From positions 124,001 to 188,000 of the forward strand of contig NZ_JBHUOP010000002.1 in the NCBI RefSeq assembly GCF_042683685.1: 64,000 bases of DNA, in the 5' to 3' direction. Under the pieces are notes generated by a model that saw nothing but the letters and a program-made list of their open reading frames with translations, was not told the DNA's origin and did not search any database. A program made the position numbers and the translations under genes. Positions 8,312 to 17,135 of the stretch are shown in pieces. The DNA comes from Timonella corticicola. Lineage in GTDB: Bacteria > Actinomycetota > Actinomycetes > Actinomycetales > Cellulomonadaceae. Numbering within the stretch: position 1 is the first letter of the stretch; each line of letters begins with the position of its first letter.

Positions 8312-9316
8312 ATGACCACTAGCGCACCCATAATCTTTGACTCCCTGTCTAAGAGCTTTGGAACCAAACGCGCCGTTGACAATCTCTCGTTCACCGTCCA
8401 ACCCGGACGTGTCACCGGCTTCCTTGGTCCCAACGGTTCAGGCAAAACCACAACCCTACGCATGCTCTTGGGGCTGACCCGCCCCACCTCGGGCACCGCA
8501 CGAATCGGCAGCAAGCACTACACCGAACTAGCCGACCCGCTGACCGTGGTTGGTGCGGCACTCGAGGCCTCGAGTTTCCACCCTGGGCGCACAGCCCGCG
8601 ACCACCTGCGCGCCTATGCACCTCTCGCGGGCGCCAGCAACAAGCGCGTGGACGAACTCTTGGAACTCGTTGACCTGAAGGAGGCGAAAAACCAACGAGT
8701 CGGCGGCTATTCCCTTGGGATGCGTCAACGTCTCGCCCTCGCCACCGCACTGCTCGGCAACCCGCGCTACCTGATCCTCGATGAGCCCGCGAACGGACTC
8801 GACCCCATGGGCATTCGCTGGCTGCGCGACTTCCTCCGCCAACTCGCTGCCGACGGGGTGACGGTTCTCGTATCGAGCCACATCCTCTCCGAGGTCCAGC
8901 AGAGCGTGGATGACGTGATCATCATCGCCAACGGTCAGTTGCGATACGCCAACCCCATCAGCGAACTCCACACGGCAGCCCGCCCGAAGACCCGCGTTGT
9001 CACCCCCAACGGGGATGCCTTTGCACAACTCGCTCGCACCAACCACTGGGTGTTCGAGTACGCCAACGGTGCTTTTGACGTGTCGGATCTACGGACGGCC
9101 GCCGTTGGAACGGCAGCCTTCAGTTCTGGCATTGAACTGCACGAACTGTCCGACCGCACCGAATCGCTTGAGGACTTCTTCTTCCGTTTGACCAGCCCAC
9201 TGCCTGCCGCACCACCGGTAGGCGCTCCAGTGGTTCCCGCAGATCTCGCCCCTCCCTCCGGTGACCCTTCAGCCGAAAACACCCCAGCACAGGACAACGG
9301 AGGTACCCAGCGATGA
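8312..9316 (+). CDS. ABC transporter ATP-binding protein
   Basis: The ATPase subunit of an ABC-2 type exporter, 334 residues. Walker A GPNGSGKTT (about residues 37-45), signature SLGMRQRLALA, Walker B YLILDEPANGLDP and the switch His in SSHILSEV are all present. A C-terminal extension of about 110 residues after the nucleotide-binding domain ends in a Pro/Ala-rich tail. The next gene's ATG overlaps this stop (ATGA at 9313-9316), so the permease is its partner. It starts 41 bases after the kinase gene, with TTGTTC and TATAAC-like strings in the gap that are too close together to be a confident promoter. The likely substrate class is a drug, peptide or lipid; the sequence does not say which. 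Confidence 0.9.
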   Translation: MTTSAPIIFDSLSKSFGTKRAVDNLSFTVQPGRVTGFLGPNGSGKTTTLRMLLGLTRPTSGTARIGSKHYTELADPLTVVGAALEASSFHPGRTARDHLRAYAPLAGASNKRVDELLELVDLKEAKNQRVGGYSLGMRQRLALATALLGNPRYLILDEPANGLDPMGIRWLRDFLRQLAADGVTVLVSSHILSEVQQSVDDVIIIANGQLRYANPISELHTAARPKTRVVTPNGDAFAQLARTNHWVFEYANGAFDVSDLRTAAVGTAAFSSGIELHELSDRTESLEDFFFRLTSPLPAAPPVGAPVVPADLAPPSGDPSAENTPAQDNGGTQR

Positions 9317-10116
9317 TCAACCTGCTGAAGTCCGAATACCGCAAGTTCGTTTCAACCCGCATGTGGTGGGTGCTACTGCTCGTCATGGTCGGCTACATGG
9401 CCATGAACGCGAGCGCCTTCGCCTTCATGTTCGCTTTCGGCGATGCGGTCTCCACCGGCGATCCCGACATGGTCATGGACCCAACCCTGGCACCGCAAAG
9501 CGTCTACACGGTGGCGGCGTCGATGGGATACATCTTCCCTGCACTCATCGGTGTCATGTCCATCGCTGGAGAGTTCCGGCACAAGACCATCACGCCAACC
9601 ATCATCGCGACTCCCAATCGCACCAAGCTCCTGACCGCCAAACTGATCTCGGGAGTTCCGCTCGGCATCCTGTACGGCGCGGTGGGAACCTTCGCATGCG
9701 TTGGTTTCGGTGCGCTTATCCTGTCGCTCGGCGATGTGTCACCGCAACTCGACACCAGCTATGCCTGGGGAATCATCGGCCGATCCGTGCTGACGTTGAC
9801 CCTGTGGCTCATCTTCGGTGTCGCCTTGGGCTCGGTACTGACCAATCAGGTTGCGGCTGTGGTGATCCTGATCGCCTTCACACAGCTCATTGAGCCCATC
9901 TTGCGCATGCTGCTCCCCAACTGGACCATCACCGAGGGCGCTGCCCGGTTCCTGCCCGGTGCAGTTGGAGACGCGATCGCGGGCGGCAGCATATACGACG
10001 CAATGAGCGGTGCCACTCCGCTGCCCATCGCCTCGGCCATCGCCGTGATGCTCGCGTACATCGTGGTGCTTGCGGCGATTGGTCGCGTGTCCACACTCCG
10101 CAGCGATATCAGTTAA
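9313..10116 (+). CDS. ABC-2 type transporter permease
   Basis: A 267-residue membrane protein beginning MINLLKSEYRKFVSTRMWW, a start typical of ABC-2 permeases paired with single-domain ATPases. About six hydrophobic segments are visible (including WWVLLLVMVGYMAMNASAF, YIFPALIGVMSIAGEF, GILYGAVGTFACVGF, LTLTLWLIFGVALG, VAAVVILIAFTQLI and IASAIAVMLAYIVVLAAIG). The motif GEFRHKTITPTIIATPNRTKLLTAK in the cytosolic loop is characteristic of this permease group. It overlaps the ATPase gene by 4 bases and is followed by a hairpin terminator, so the two-component system and the transporter likely form one unit. Confidence 0.88.
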   Translation: MINLLKSEYRKFVSTRMWWVLLLVMVGYMAMNASAFAFMFAFGDAVSTGDPDMVMDPTLAPQSVYTVAASMGYIFPALIGVMSIAGEFRHKTITPTIIATPNRTKLLTAKLISGVPLGILYGAVGTFACVGFGALILSLGDVSPQLDTSYAWGIIGRSVLTLTLWLIFGVALGSVLTNQVAAVVILIAFTQLIEPILRMLLPNWTITEGAARFLPGAVGDAIAGGSIYDAMSGATPLPIASAIAVMLAYIVVLAAIGRVSTLRSDIS

Positions 10117-10138
10117 CCTCCTCCCGCACAACCCGCGA

Positions 10139-10175
10139 GAGCGCCCGCCCCTGCTGAGGGCCGGGCGCTCTTGTG
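10139..10175 (+). terminator. Terminator after the ABC transporter
   Basis: A GC-rich stem (10139-10150 with 10158-10170, one bulge, 7-nt loop) is followed by TTGTGTATT. It lies 22 bases after the permease stop codon. Confidence 0.65.
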
Positions 10176-10321
10176 TATTCGCCTGTTCAACAGGGGATGG
10201 ATCGTGCACTCGCAACGCCCTGTGCCTGTCGAGAGGACCCAAACCAGTACTCACAGACGTGAGGGGACGGATATTCGTACCCTCGCATGGTGCGGGCGCA
10301 GCGCGGGCTGGGAGTCGGTAG

Positions 10322-10361
10322 GATCGTCGGCAATCGGTGGGAAACCAGATTGGCGACGATC
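10322..10361. repeat. Imperfect inverted repeat of CGACGA motif
   Basis: Left arm GATCGTCGGCAATC (10322-10335) and right arm GATTGGCGACGATC (10348-10361) are complementary at 13 of 14 positions. Both arms match the motif seen at 6052, 19234, 24184 and 31648. Confidence 0.55.
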
Positions 10362-10458
10362 TGTCGGCGTCCGCACACCAGTTGCGCTGGGAGATGGGTC
10401 GAGCGGGGAAGGCGGCAGATTCGTCGGCACGTGCGCTCTGTTCATTGGGGCAAAAAAT

Positions 10459-10513
10459 GGTCCAGATACACAGCTTTTATACGTGCATTCGGCTTGTTTT
10501 GGCCCCACCGACT
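10459..10513 (+). repeat. Copy B of 55-column dispersed repeat
   Basis: The block aligns without gaps to 1280-1334 and 33598-33652. It keeps GGTCCAG, CTTTTA, TGCA and CCCACCGACT but has lost the perfect palindrome of copy A, so it looks like a decayed or divergent member. Confidence 0.6.
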
Positions 10514-10879
10514 GCGGGACACAGGAACGCAAATCTTTGGGGAGTGGGATGTTTTCCACTCGCCATCGCACAGGTGGAAGTTTTCCCCTAGCGGCGACCA
10601 GCCCAACCCACCCTCAAGTTCGCTGAAAGCGAACAAGCGCCCCTTGGTAAACGAAACCTGAGACCCACGGCACAATCCATACCTCGCCTAGGGCAAAACC
10701 GGGGTTAATTTACCCCGTGGCAAACCCACTATTGCCAACGTTTTACCACCCGCCAACCCCCAGAGCGGCAGGTCAAACCAGCCGATGTCCACATGCACTT
10801 CCGCAGTCACATCCATGGGTCTTTTGGCCCTAATCTTGTAGGGATAGCCGTCACATACTGGCGGGCAATCTAGGCGAAA

Positions 10880-13800
10880 GTGGGCGATCCCTCAGTGTCC
10901 TCAAAGGCTGATTCAACGACGATCGGCAATCACGGCGGCGAATTTGGCGCAAACGAATGGCTCGTGGAAGAGCTATACAGCCAATACCTCGCCGACAAAA
11001 GCTCTGTTGATCCCGCATGGGCGGAGTTCTTCGAAGACTTCACACCCACAACGGAGCAGACCCCCTCGCAACCAAGCGAACCGGAAACTGCCCCCGCACC
11101 ACCCACGCTGCCAACCATCTCCACCACAACTGCTTCTGAGGCTCCAACCGTGACCAGCACCCCGCAAACACCGGCCACTACCAGCGCAGCGCCGTCCGCT
11201 TCCCACCCGATTCCACAATCGGTCAACCCAGCAGACCGCCCCGTCGCAACCGCACAACCAGCAACCGCTCCATACGCGCACGAGGGTCAACGTCGCGCAG
11301 AGCAGATCATCGAGAACGAGCCGGACAACGTTGAGACCCTCCGCGGTCCAGCGGCTCGCCTGATCAAGAACATGGACGCCAGCCTTGAGGTGCCTACCGC
11401 AACCTCGGTTCGCGCCATTCCAGCCAAGCTCATGGTGGACAACCGCATCGTCATCAACAACCACCTCGTGCGCACCCGCGGCGGCAAGGTGTCGTTCACG
11501 CACATCATCGGCTACGCGCTCGTGGAGGCACTGCGCGAGATGCCGTCAATGAACGCGTCCTACTCAATCGTTGACGGCAAGCCCACCCTGACCAGCCCGG
11601 CACACGTCAACCTTGGTCTGGCAATCGACATTCAAAAGCCAGACGGCACTCGTCAACTCCTCGTACCGGCAATCAAGAACGCCGACACGATGGACTTCGC
11701 AGAGTTCGTCGCAGCCTACGAGGGCGTTGTGCGCAAAGCTCGCAACGGAAAACTCGGGGTCGAGGACTTCCAGGGCGTGACCGTCTCGCTCACCAACCCT
11801 GGAACCATCGGAACCGTGCACTCCGTACCGCGCCTCATGAAGGGCCAGGGCGCAATCATCGGTGTCGGAGCGATGGACTACCCCGCGGAGTTCTCCGGGG
11901 CGTCCAGCGAACAACTGGCGCGCATGGGTATCTCCAAGGTGTTGACGCTCACCTCAACCTATGACCACCGCATCATCCAGGGTGCGCAGTCCGGCGATTT
12001 CCTGCGCCTGATCCACAACAAGCTTCTCGGCCTCGATGACTTCTACGACCGTCTGTTCATCGCGTTGCGAGTACCCTACGAGCCAGTTCGCTGGGTCCAG
12101 GACAACACCGTTGACGCGGAGGACGAGGCCGAGAAGCCAGCGCGCATCGCCGAACTCATCCATGCATACCGCTCCCGCGGACACTTCATGGCCGAGACGG
12201 ACCCGCTGTCCTACCGTCAGCGCAAGCATGCAGACCTCGACGTGCAGACTCACGGCCTGACCCTATGGGACCTCGACCGCACCTTCCCGACCCGCGGGTT
12301 CGGCGGCAAATCCAAGATGAAGCTCCGCGACATCCTTGGGCTGCTGCGTGACGCCTACTGCCGCACCATCGGTGTCGAGTACATGCACATCGCAGACCGC
12401 ACCCAGCGCAAGTGGCTCCAGGCCAAGCTTGAGGCCCCATATGAGCGCACGCCACACGACGAGCAGTTGCGGATCCTGCGCCGCCTCAACGCCGCGGAGG
12501 CGTTCGAGACCTTCCTGCAAACCAAGTTCGTGGGCCAAAAGCGCTTCTCGCTTGAAGGTTCCGAATCCATCATCCCGCTGCTTGATGAAATCCTGACCGG
12601 CGCCGCAGAGTCCGGGCTCGATGAGGTATCGATCGGCATGGCACACCGCGGCCGCCTCAACGTGCTCGCCAACATCGCTGGCAAGAGCTACAGCCAGATC
12701 TTCCAGGAGTTCGAGGGCAACCTCGACCCACGCACCTACCAAGGTTCCGGCGACGTGAAGTACCACCTCGGAACCGAGGGTACGTTCACCGCAGAGTCGG
12801 GTGAGACCACCAAGGTGTCCCTCGCGGCCAACCCATCCCACCTTGAGGCCGTGGACCCGGTTCTCGAGGGAATCGTCCGAGCCAAGCAAGACCGCATCGA
12901 CCTCGGAGGCGACGGATTCTCCGTCCTGCCAATCCTGGTTCACGGCGACGCTGCGTTCGCGGGACAGGGTGTGGTCATGGAGGTTCTCAACCTCTCCCGC
13001 CTGCGCGGATACAACACCGGTGGCACGATCCACGTGATCATCAACAACCAGATCGGCTTCACAACGGCCCCAGCGAACTCCCGTTCGACGTTCTACTCGA
13101 CGGACGTCGCCAAGGGCTACCAGGTGCCGATCTTCCACGTGAACGGCGATGACCCCGAAGCCGTTGTGCGGGTAGCTCGCCTCGCGTTCGAGTACCGCGA
13201 GGAATTCAACCAGGACGTCATCATCGACATGATCTCCTACCGTCGCCGCGGCCACAACGAGGGCGACGACCCGTCGATGACCCAGCCACTCATGTACAAC
13301 CTCATCGAGAACATGCGCTCGGTCCGCAAGCTGTACACCGAGACGCTCGTGGCTCGTGGAGACATCTCGCTTGAGACCGCCGAGGAAGTACTTCAGGACT
13401 ACCAGGCCCAACTTGAACGCGTGTTCACCGAGACACGTTCGGATGACTTCCAGCCTTCGACCGAGACCGACCAGATTCATGGTCTGGAACGCCCCGAGTC
13501 CCAGCGCGAGGATGCCGGAACCATGGTGGGTTGGCAGACCGCCGTGCCGCAGTCCATGCTCGACCGCATCGGTGAGGCCCATCTGCATGCCCCCGCAGGC
13601 TTCACCGTGCACCCGAAGTTGCAGCAGCTCATGGAACGCCGCAACAAGATGGTCAAGGAAGGCGGAATCGACTGGGGCTTCGCGGAGATCCTCGCGTTTG
13701 GAACCCTGGTCATGGAGGGCACACCCGTCCGCCTCGCGGGCCAGGACTCCCGCCGTGGAACCTTCGTGCAGCGTCACGCCGTGCTCCACGACCGCAACAC

Positions 13801-14698
13801 GGGAGCCGAGTGGACTCCTCTGCTGTACCTGTCTGCGGACCAGGCAAAGTTCTGGGTCTATGACTCCTCCCTGTCCGAGTACGCCTGCCTTGGCTTCGAG
13901 TACGGTTACTCCGTTGAGCGCCCAGACGCACTCGTGCTGTGGGAGGCCCAGTTCGGTGACTTCGTCAACGGCGCGCAGACGGTGATCGACGAGTTCATTT
14001 CCTCCGCTGAGCAGAAGTGGTCGCAGAACTCCTCCGTGGTCATGCTCCTGCCGCATGGCTACGAGGGTCAGGGGCCGGACCACTCCTCCGCCCGCATTGA
14101 GCGCTTCCTGCAGTTGTGCGCGGAAGACAACCTGACGATCGCACATCCAAGCTCCCCGGCGAACTACTTCCACCTACTGCGCCGTCAGGCCTACGACCGT
14201 CCGCGCCGCCCACTCGTGGTGATGACGCCGAAGTCGATGCTCCGCCTACGCGCTGCGGCCTCTTCGCCGCAGGAGTTCACCTCGGGAACGTTCCGCGAGG
14301 TCATCGGCGACGCCACTGCCCAGTCTCGCGTGGCTCAGGGGGGCACGGTTGACCGCGTGGTCCTGACCGCTGGGAAGGTCTACTACGACCTTCTCGCACA
14401 GGCGCAGAAGAACAACGATGAGCGCATCGCGTTTGTCCGCCTTGAGCAGCTTTACCCGCTCAAGACCGATCAGATCCGCGAGGCACTCGCACCGTTCGAC
14501 GACGCCGAGGTCGTGTGGGTCCAGGACGAACCTGAGAACCAGGGTGCCTGGCCGTTCCTCGCTCTGAACCTCCCCGAACAGCTCGGACGCAAGATCAGTG
14601 TCGTAGCACGGCCAGCCTCCGCATCGCCGGCTGTTGGTACGGCTAAGATTCACAAACAGGAGCAAACAAGCCTGATCGAGCGCGCGCTTGCCCGCTAG
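10880..14698 (+). CDS. kgd: Multifunctional 2-oxoglutarate dehydrogenase E1/E2 fusion (Kgd/OdhA type)
   Basis: A 1272-residue fusion typical of Actinobacteria that oxidatively decarboxylates 2-oxoglutarate in the TCA cycle. Domains in order: a short N-terminal helix motif (NEWLVEELYSQYLADKSSVDPAWAEFF, residues ~16-45); a Pro/Thr/Ala-rich linker (~48-140); a succinyltransferase (E2-like) core ending in the catalytic YDHRIIQGAQSGDFL (~361-375) but with no lipoyl domain; then a thiamine-diphosphate E1 domain with MAHRGRLNVL, HGDAAFAGQGVV, INNQIGFTT and RRRGHNEGDDPS, and a C-terminal transketolase-like part (EAQFGDFVNGAQ, LPHGYEGQGPDHSSARIERFL). The start is GTG at 10880; a second GTG at 10895 is possible. 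A strong terminator follows. Confidence 0.96.
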   Translation: MGDPSVSSKADSTTIGNHGGEFGANEWLVEELYSQYLADKSSVDPAWAEFFEDFTPTTEQTPSQPSEPETAPAPPTLPTISTTTASEAPTVTSTPQTPATTSAAPSASHPIPQSVNPADRPVATAQPATAPYAHEGQRRAEQIIENEPDNVETLRGPAARLIKNMDASLEVPTATSVRAIPAKLMVDNRIVINNHLVRTRGGKVSFTHIIGYALVEALREMPSMNASYSIVDGKPTLTSPAHVNLGLAIDIQKPDGTRQLLVPAIKNADTMDFAEFVAAYEGVVRKARNGKLGVEDFQGVTVSLTNPGTIGTVHSVPRLMKGQGAIIGVGAMDYPAEFSGASSEQLARMGISKVLTLTSTYDHRIIQGAQSGDFLRLIHNKLLGLDDFYDRLFIALRVPYEPVRWVQDNTVDAEDEAEKPARIAELIHAYRSRGHFMAETDPLSYRQRKHADLDVQTHGLTLWDLDRTFPTRGFGGKSKMKLRDILGLLRDAYCRTIGVEYMHIADRTQRKWLQAKLEAPYERTPHDEQLRILRRLNAAEAFETFLQTKFVGQKRFSLEGSESIIPLLDEILTGAAESGLDEVSIGMAHRGRLNVLANIAGKSYSQIFQEFEGNLDPRTYQGSGDVKYHLGTEGTFTAESGETTKVSLAANPSHLEAVDPVLEGIVRAKQDRIDLGGDGFSVLPILVHGDAAFAGQGVVMEVLNLSRLRGYNTGGTIHVIINNQIGFTTAPANSRSTFYSTDVAKGYQVPIFHVNGDDPEAVVRVARLAFEYREEFNQDVIIDMISYRRRGHNEGDDPSMTQPLMYNLIENMRSVRKLYTETLVARGDISLETAEEVLQDYQAQLERVFTETRSDDFQPSTETDQIHGLERPESQREDAGTMVGWQTAVPQSMLDRIGEAHLHAPAGFTVHPKLQQLMERRNKMVKEGGIDWGFAEILAFGTLVMEGTPVRLAGQDSRRGTFVQRHAVLHDRNTGAEWTPLLYLSADQAKFWVYDSSLSEYACLGFEYGYSVERPDALVLWEAQFGDFVNGAQTVIDEFISSAEQKWSQNSSVVMLLPHGYEGQGPDHSSARIERFLQLCAEDNLTIAHPSSPANYFHLLRRQAYDRPRRPLVVMTPKSMLRLRAAASSPQEFTSGTFREVIGDATAQSRVAQGGTVDRVVLTAGKVYYDLLAQAQKNNDERIAFVRLEQLYPLKTDQIREALAPFDDAEVVWVQDEPENQGAWPFLALNLPEQLGRKISVVARPASASPAVGTAKIHKQEQTSLIERALAR

Positions 14699-14716
14699 TA
14701 GTTTTCGCTAGAACTT

Positions 14717-14760
14717 GGGCCGCTACGGACGGATGTTCCGTGGCGGCCCAACGTTTTTTA
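14717..14760 (+). terminator. Terminator of kgd
   Basis: A 13-bp stem (14717-14729 and 14737-14749, one mismatch) with a 7-nt loop is followed by AACG and a T-run at 14754-14759. Confidence 0.88.
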
Positions 14761-14772
14761 TGAGGAGTTTTC

Positions 14773-15375
14773 GTGTCTGCATCTGACGTGCGTATCTGTG
14801 CGATTGGTGACGAACTCACCGCAGGCATCGGCGATCCCCGCGCTCTCGGGTGGATCGGACGCGTTGTCGCACGCACCCGCTCCCCACGCCCGCCGCAGTT
14901 GTTCAACCTGTCTGTCCCCTATGAGACGACCTCTGGCCTGTCGGCCCGCTGGGAAGACGAGTTCAACCGTCGCGTCACCTCGAACGCGGATGTGGATCAC
15001 CGGCTCATCATCGGTTTGTCGCACAACGACATCACAGCGGAACTATCGCTGGCTCGTTCCCGCCTGAATCTCGCGAACGTCCTCGACGTGGCCTCTGAGC
15101 GCCGGATTCCAACGCTCGTGGTGGGGCCACCGCCGACCGTTCCGGCGTTGTCGAACGCGCTGGCCGAGTTGTCCGCAGCCTATGCCGATGTGGCCCAGCG
15201 TCGCCGCGTACCGTATGTGGACACGTTCACGCCGCTCGTGAGCCACGAGCAGTGGAACGCCGATCTTGGGGTCTCTCCCGGTGCTTACCCTGGGCAGGCT
15301 GGCTATGGCCTCATGGCGTGGCTGGTGCTGCACACTGGTTGGCACACCTGGCTCGGTTTGCCCGAGGACGAGTAG
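14773..15375 (+). CDS. SGNH/GDSL-like hydrolase-fold protein
   Basis: A 200-residue cytosolic protein with the layout of the GDSL/SGNH family, but the block I motif reads AIGDELTAG, so the usual nucleophile Ser of GDS is Glu. Block III-like GLSHND and a final region with GYGLMAWLVLHTGWHTW can be seen, though the standard C-terminal DxxH is not clear. Close relatives in Micrococcales are, as far as I recall, annotated simply as GDSL-type esterase. The GTG start has GAGGAG 6 bases upstream, and the gene lies just after the kgd terminator. Either the reaction uses a different residue or the protein is not a classical esterase. Confidence 0.75.
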   Translation: MSASDVRICAIGDELTAGIGDPRALGWIGRVVARTRSPRPPQLFNLSVPYETTSGLSARWEDEFNRRVTSNADVDHRLIIGLSHNDITAELSLARSRLNLANVLDVASERRIPTLVVGPPPTVPALSNALAELSAAYADVAQRRRVPYVDTFTPLVSHEQWNADLGVSPGAYPGQAGYGLMAWLVLHTGWHTWLGLPEDE

Positions 15376-15438
15376 TTCACTTTCCGACGAGTCGGACGCC
15401 TTCCGGCCTCGGCTCACCTTGGCTTCTCCCCAATCCCG

Positions 15439-15497
15439 TTGAGAGTGACGAAAAGTGCACTCTCAGTGTCTGAGAGTGCACTTTTCGTCACTCTCAA
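15439..15497. repeat. Perfect inverted repeat, 27-bp arms, 5-nt loop
   Basis: Arms 15439-15465 and 15471-15497 are exact reverse complements around GTGTC. Each arm itself contains GAGAGTG and CACTCTC, so smaller hairpins could form within the arms. There is no T-run after it. Confidence 0.8.
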
Positions 15498-15553
15498 ACC
15501 AGTGGCGCTGTTGCGAGTGCGCAAGCTATTGCTCACACCGCCATTCCCGACTG

Positions 15554-15617
15554 ACATGGTGATTTTCCGGTAACAATACCTAAGAAAAACAACCCTAATC
15601 CCGGAAAATCACCATGT
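15554..15617. repeat. Inverted repeat, 17-bp arms, 30-nt A-rich loop
   Basis: ACATGGTGATTTTCCGG (15554-15570) is repeated exactly in reverse complement at 15601-15617. The loop is A-rich and unlike the surrounding DNA. Confidence 0.75.
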
Positions 15618-15664
15618 GGGTCGCGCCCAGCCTAGGTCCCACGCCCCAGCATCCAGACAACGAA

Positions 15665-15690
15665 GGCCGGAACCCTGATGGGTCCCGGCC
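15665..15690 (-). terminator. Probable terminator of the PilT-like gene
   Basis: An 11-bp stem with one mismatch (15665-15675 and 15680-15690) lies about 45 bases beyond the PilT-like stop codon. Read on the minus strand it is followed by TTCGTTGTC, a weak T-tract. Confidence 0.5.
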
Positions 15691-15735
15691 GAATCGTCGT
15701 CAATCAGAAAGAAGCCCCTCAACGGGCGAACGCGG

Positions 15736-16896
15736 CTACTGGATGATGCCCGCCGCACGGAGTTGGACTGTGAGGTCCTGCGGTGCCGTCGATGCCGTGA
15801 TCGCAGTCTCATAGGTCACGACACCGTCACGTACCAGGTCAAACAGGTGCTGGTCGAAGGTCTGCATGCGGTAGTACTCACCCTCGGAGATCAGATCGGT
15901 GATCGGCGGGTTGTCCCCAGGGTTGATGATCGATTCCGCGGTGCGGCCGGTGTTGATCATGACCTCGGCCACGGCGCAACGTCCCTTGCCATTCGAGCGC
16001 GTGACCAGACGCTGCGACACGATACCGCGCAGGGACTGTGCCAGAGCCATACGAATCTGGGTCTGTTCGTGGCTTGGGAAGAAGTCGACGATACGGTTGA
16101 TCGTTTCCTCAGCGTCGATTGTGTGCAAGGTGGAGAGCACCATGTGTCCGGTCTCACCTGCCTGGAGCGCTGCACGCACGGTTTCAGCGTCACGCATCTC
16201 ACCGACCAAGATGACATCTGGGTCCTGACGCATTGCCGCACGCAATGCGGTGTTGAAGTCTGCGGTGTCGTGACGCACCTCACGCTGCGAGATGATCGCC
16301 TTCTTGTCCGAGTGGAGTACCTCGATGGGGTCCTCAATCGTGACGATGTTGACCTCACGCTTCTCGTTGATGAGGTCAACCATCGCGGCCAGGGTCGTGG
16401 TCTTACCGGAACCGGTTGGGCCAGTGACCAGTACGAGTCCACGCGGTTCGAGTGCAAGGTCGCCCAGAACGCTGGGCAGCCCCAGTTGTTCGAGGGTCTG
16501 CGCGTTCTCCGCAACCCGCCTGAACACCATCGACACGGTGCCGCGGGCCAGATAGGCGTTCGCGCGGAAACGCCCGACGCCGTCGAGTTGGTATGCAAAG
16601 TCCGCTTCGTGGGTGGCTTCAAAGCTAGGGCCAAGGTTGGCTGGCAGCACCTCTTCGAGCATGTTGAGGGTGTCATCGGCGGTCAGCGGCGGCACCTGGA
16701 GGCGGCGGAGGCGGCCATCAACACGGACTCGCGGGGCAGAACCAACCTTGACGTGCAGGTCAGAGCCGCCGTTCGAAGCCAGGGCATGCAAAAAGGGGAT
16801 TACAGACTGTAGTTGCGTCACATCGAAGGTATCGGCGCGCAGATCACGAAACTTTATATTTTCGCTTCCCGACGATACCTCTGGTTGGTCCCGCAT
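15736..16896 (-). CDS. PilT-like type IV pilus secretion ATPase
   Basis: A hexameric AAA-type ATPase of the PilT/VirB11 superfamily, which retracts type IV pili in other bacteria. The N-terminal PAS-like domain has SDLHVKVGSAPRVRVDGRL. Walker A GPTGSGKTTT, the Asp box IVTIEDPIEVLH, Walker B DPDVILVGEMRD and the His box TGHMVLSTLHT are all intact, as is RLV near the end. The open frame continues to 17121, but that would overlap the small bS22 gene; I prefer the ATG at 16896, which leaves about 30 residues before the conserved region. No pilin, PilB, PilC or prepilin peptidase gene lies nearby, so here it is an orphan. Confidence 0.85.
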   Translation of the reverse strand: MRDQPEVSSGSENIKFRDLRADTFDVTQLQSVIPFLHALASNGGSDLHVKVGSAPRVRVDGRLRRLQVPPLTADDTLNMLEEVLPANLGPSFEATHEADFAYQLDGVGRFRANAYLARGTVSMVFRRVAENAQTLEQLGLPSVLGDLALEPRGLVLVTGPTGSGKTTTLAAMVDLINEKREVNIVTIEDPIEVLHSDKKAIISQREVRHDTADFNTALRAAMRQDPDVILVGEMRDAETVRAALQAGETGHMVLSTLHTIDAEETINRIVDFFPSHEQTQIRMALAQSLRGIVSQRLVTRSNGKGRCAVAEVMINTGRTAESIINPGDNPPITDLISEGEYYRMQTFDQHLFDLVRDGVVTYETAITASTAPQDLTVQLRAAGIIQ

Positions 16897-17135
16897 CTCA
16901 CATGGCGGGGTGCGTGGCTGTGCACGCGAGAGATGCGAACGGGAGTGTGATCTGATGCGATCGGTTTTTACCGGTGGTGCGATGTGTGGAAAAATAGGGA
17001 GCGGGCGTGTGCTCAAGCACGCGCGATTCATGTTTACCTCAAACTGGACGCTTGTTCTTTGCTGCGTAGTGCGCGGTTGAGAGCCTGAGGTTCTTTTGAC
17101 CTGGGTGGGCATGCCTGACATTGAAGGAGATCACC

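Larger units (their letters stand above)
10117..10879. other. 763-bp intergenic region upstream of kgd
   Basis: The largest gene-free stretch of the window. It holds the ABC terminator, an imperfect hairpin (10322-10361) made of two inverted CGACGA motif copies, and copy B of the 55-column dispersed repeat (10459-10513). From about 10660 to 10879 the DNA is unremarkable and presumably carries the kgd promoter. Short open frames here have no protein-like character. Confidence 0.5.
15376..15735. other. 360-bp intergenic region packed with hairpins
   Basis: This stretch between convergent genes holds, in order, a TTTCCGACGAGTCGG motif (15381), a perfect 27-bp-arm hairpin (15439-15497), a 17-bp inverted repeat with a 30-nt loop (15554-15617), a terminator-like hairpin (15665-15690) and an inverted CGACGA motif copy (15689-15704). 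I see no gene here. Confidence 0.65.

Noticed and set aside
12263..14173. Long open frame on the minus strand, 636 codons
   Set aside because: It lies wholly inside kgd in antisense, has no recognisable motifs, and arises from the codon bias of a GC-rich gene.
16897..17121. Upstream extension of the PilT-like frame
   Set aside because: The furthest start approaches the bS22 gene region, and the extra residues are Arg/Ser/Pro-rich and not protein-like; homologues start near the conserved PAS-like region.
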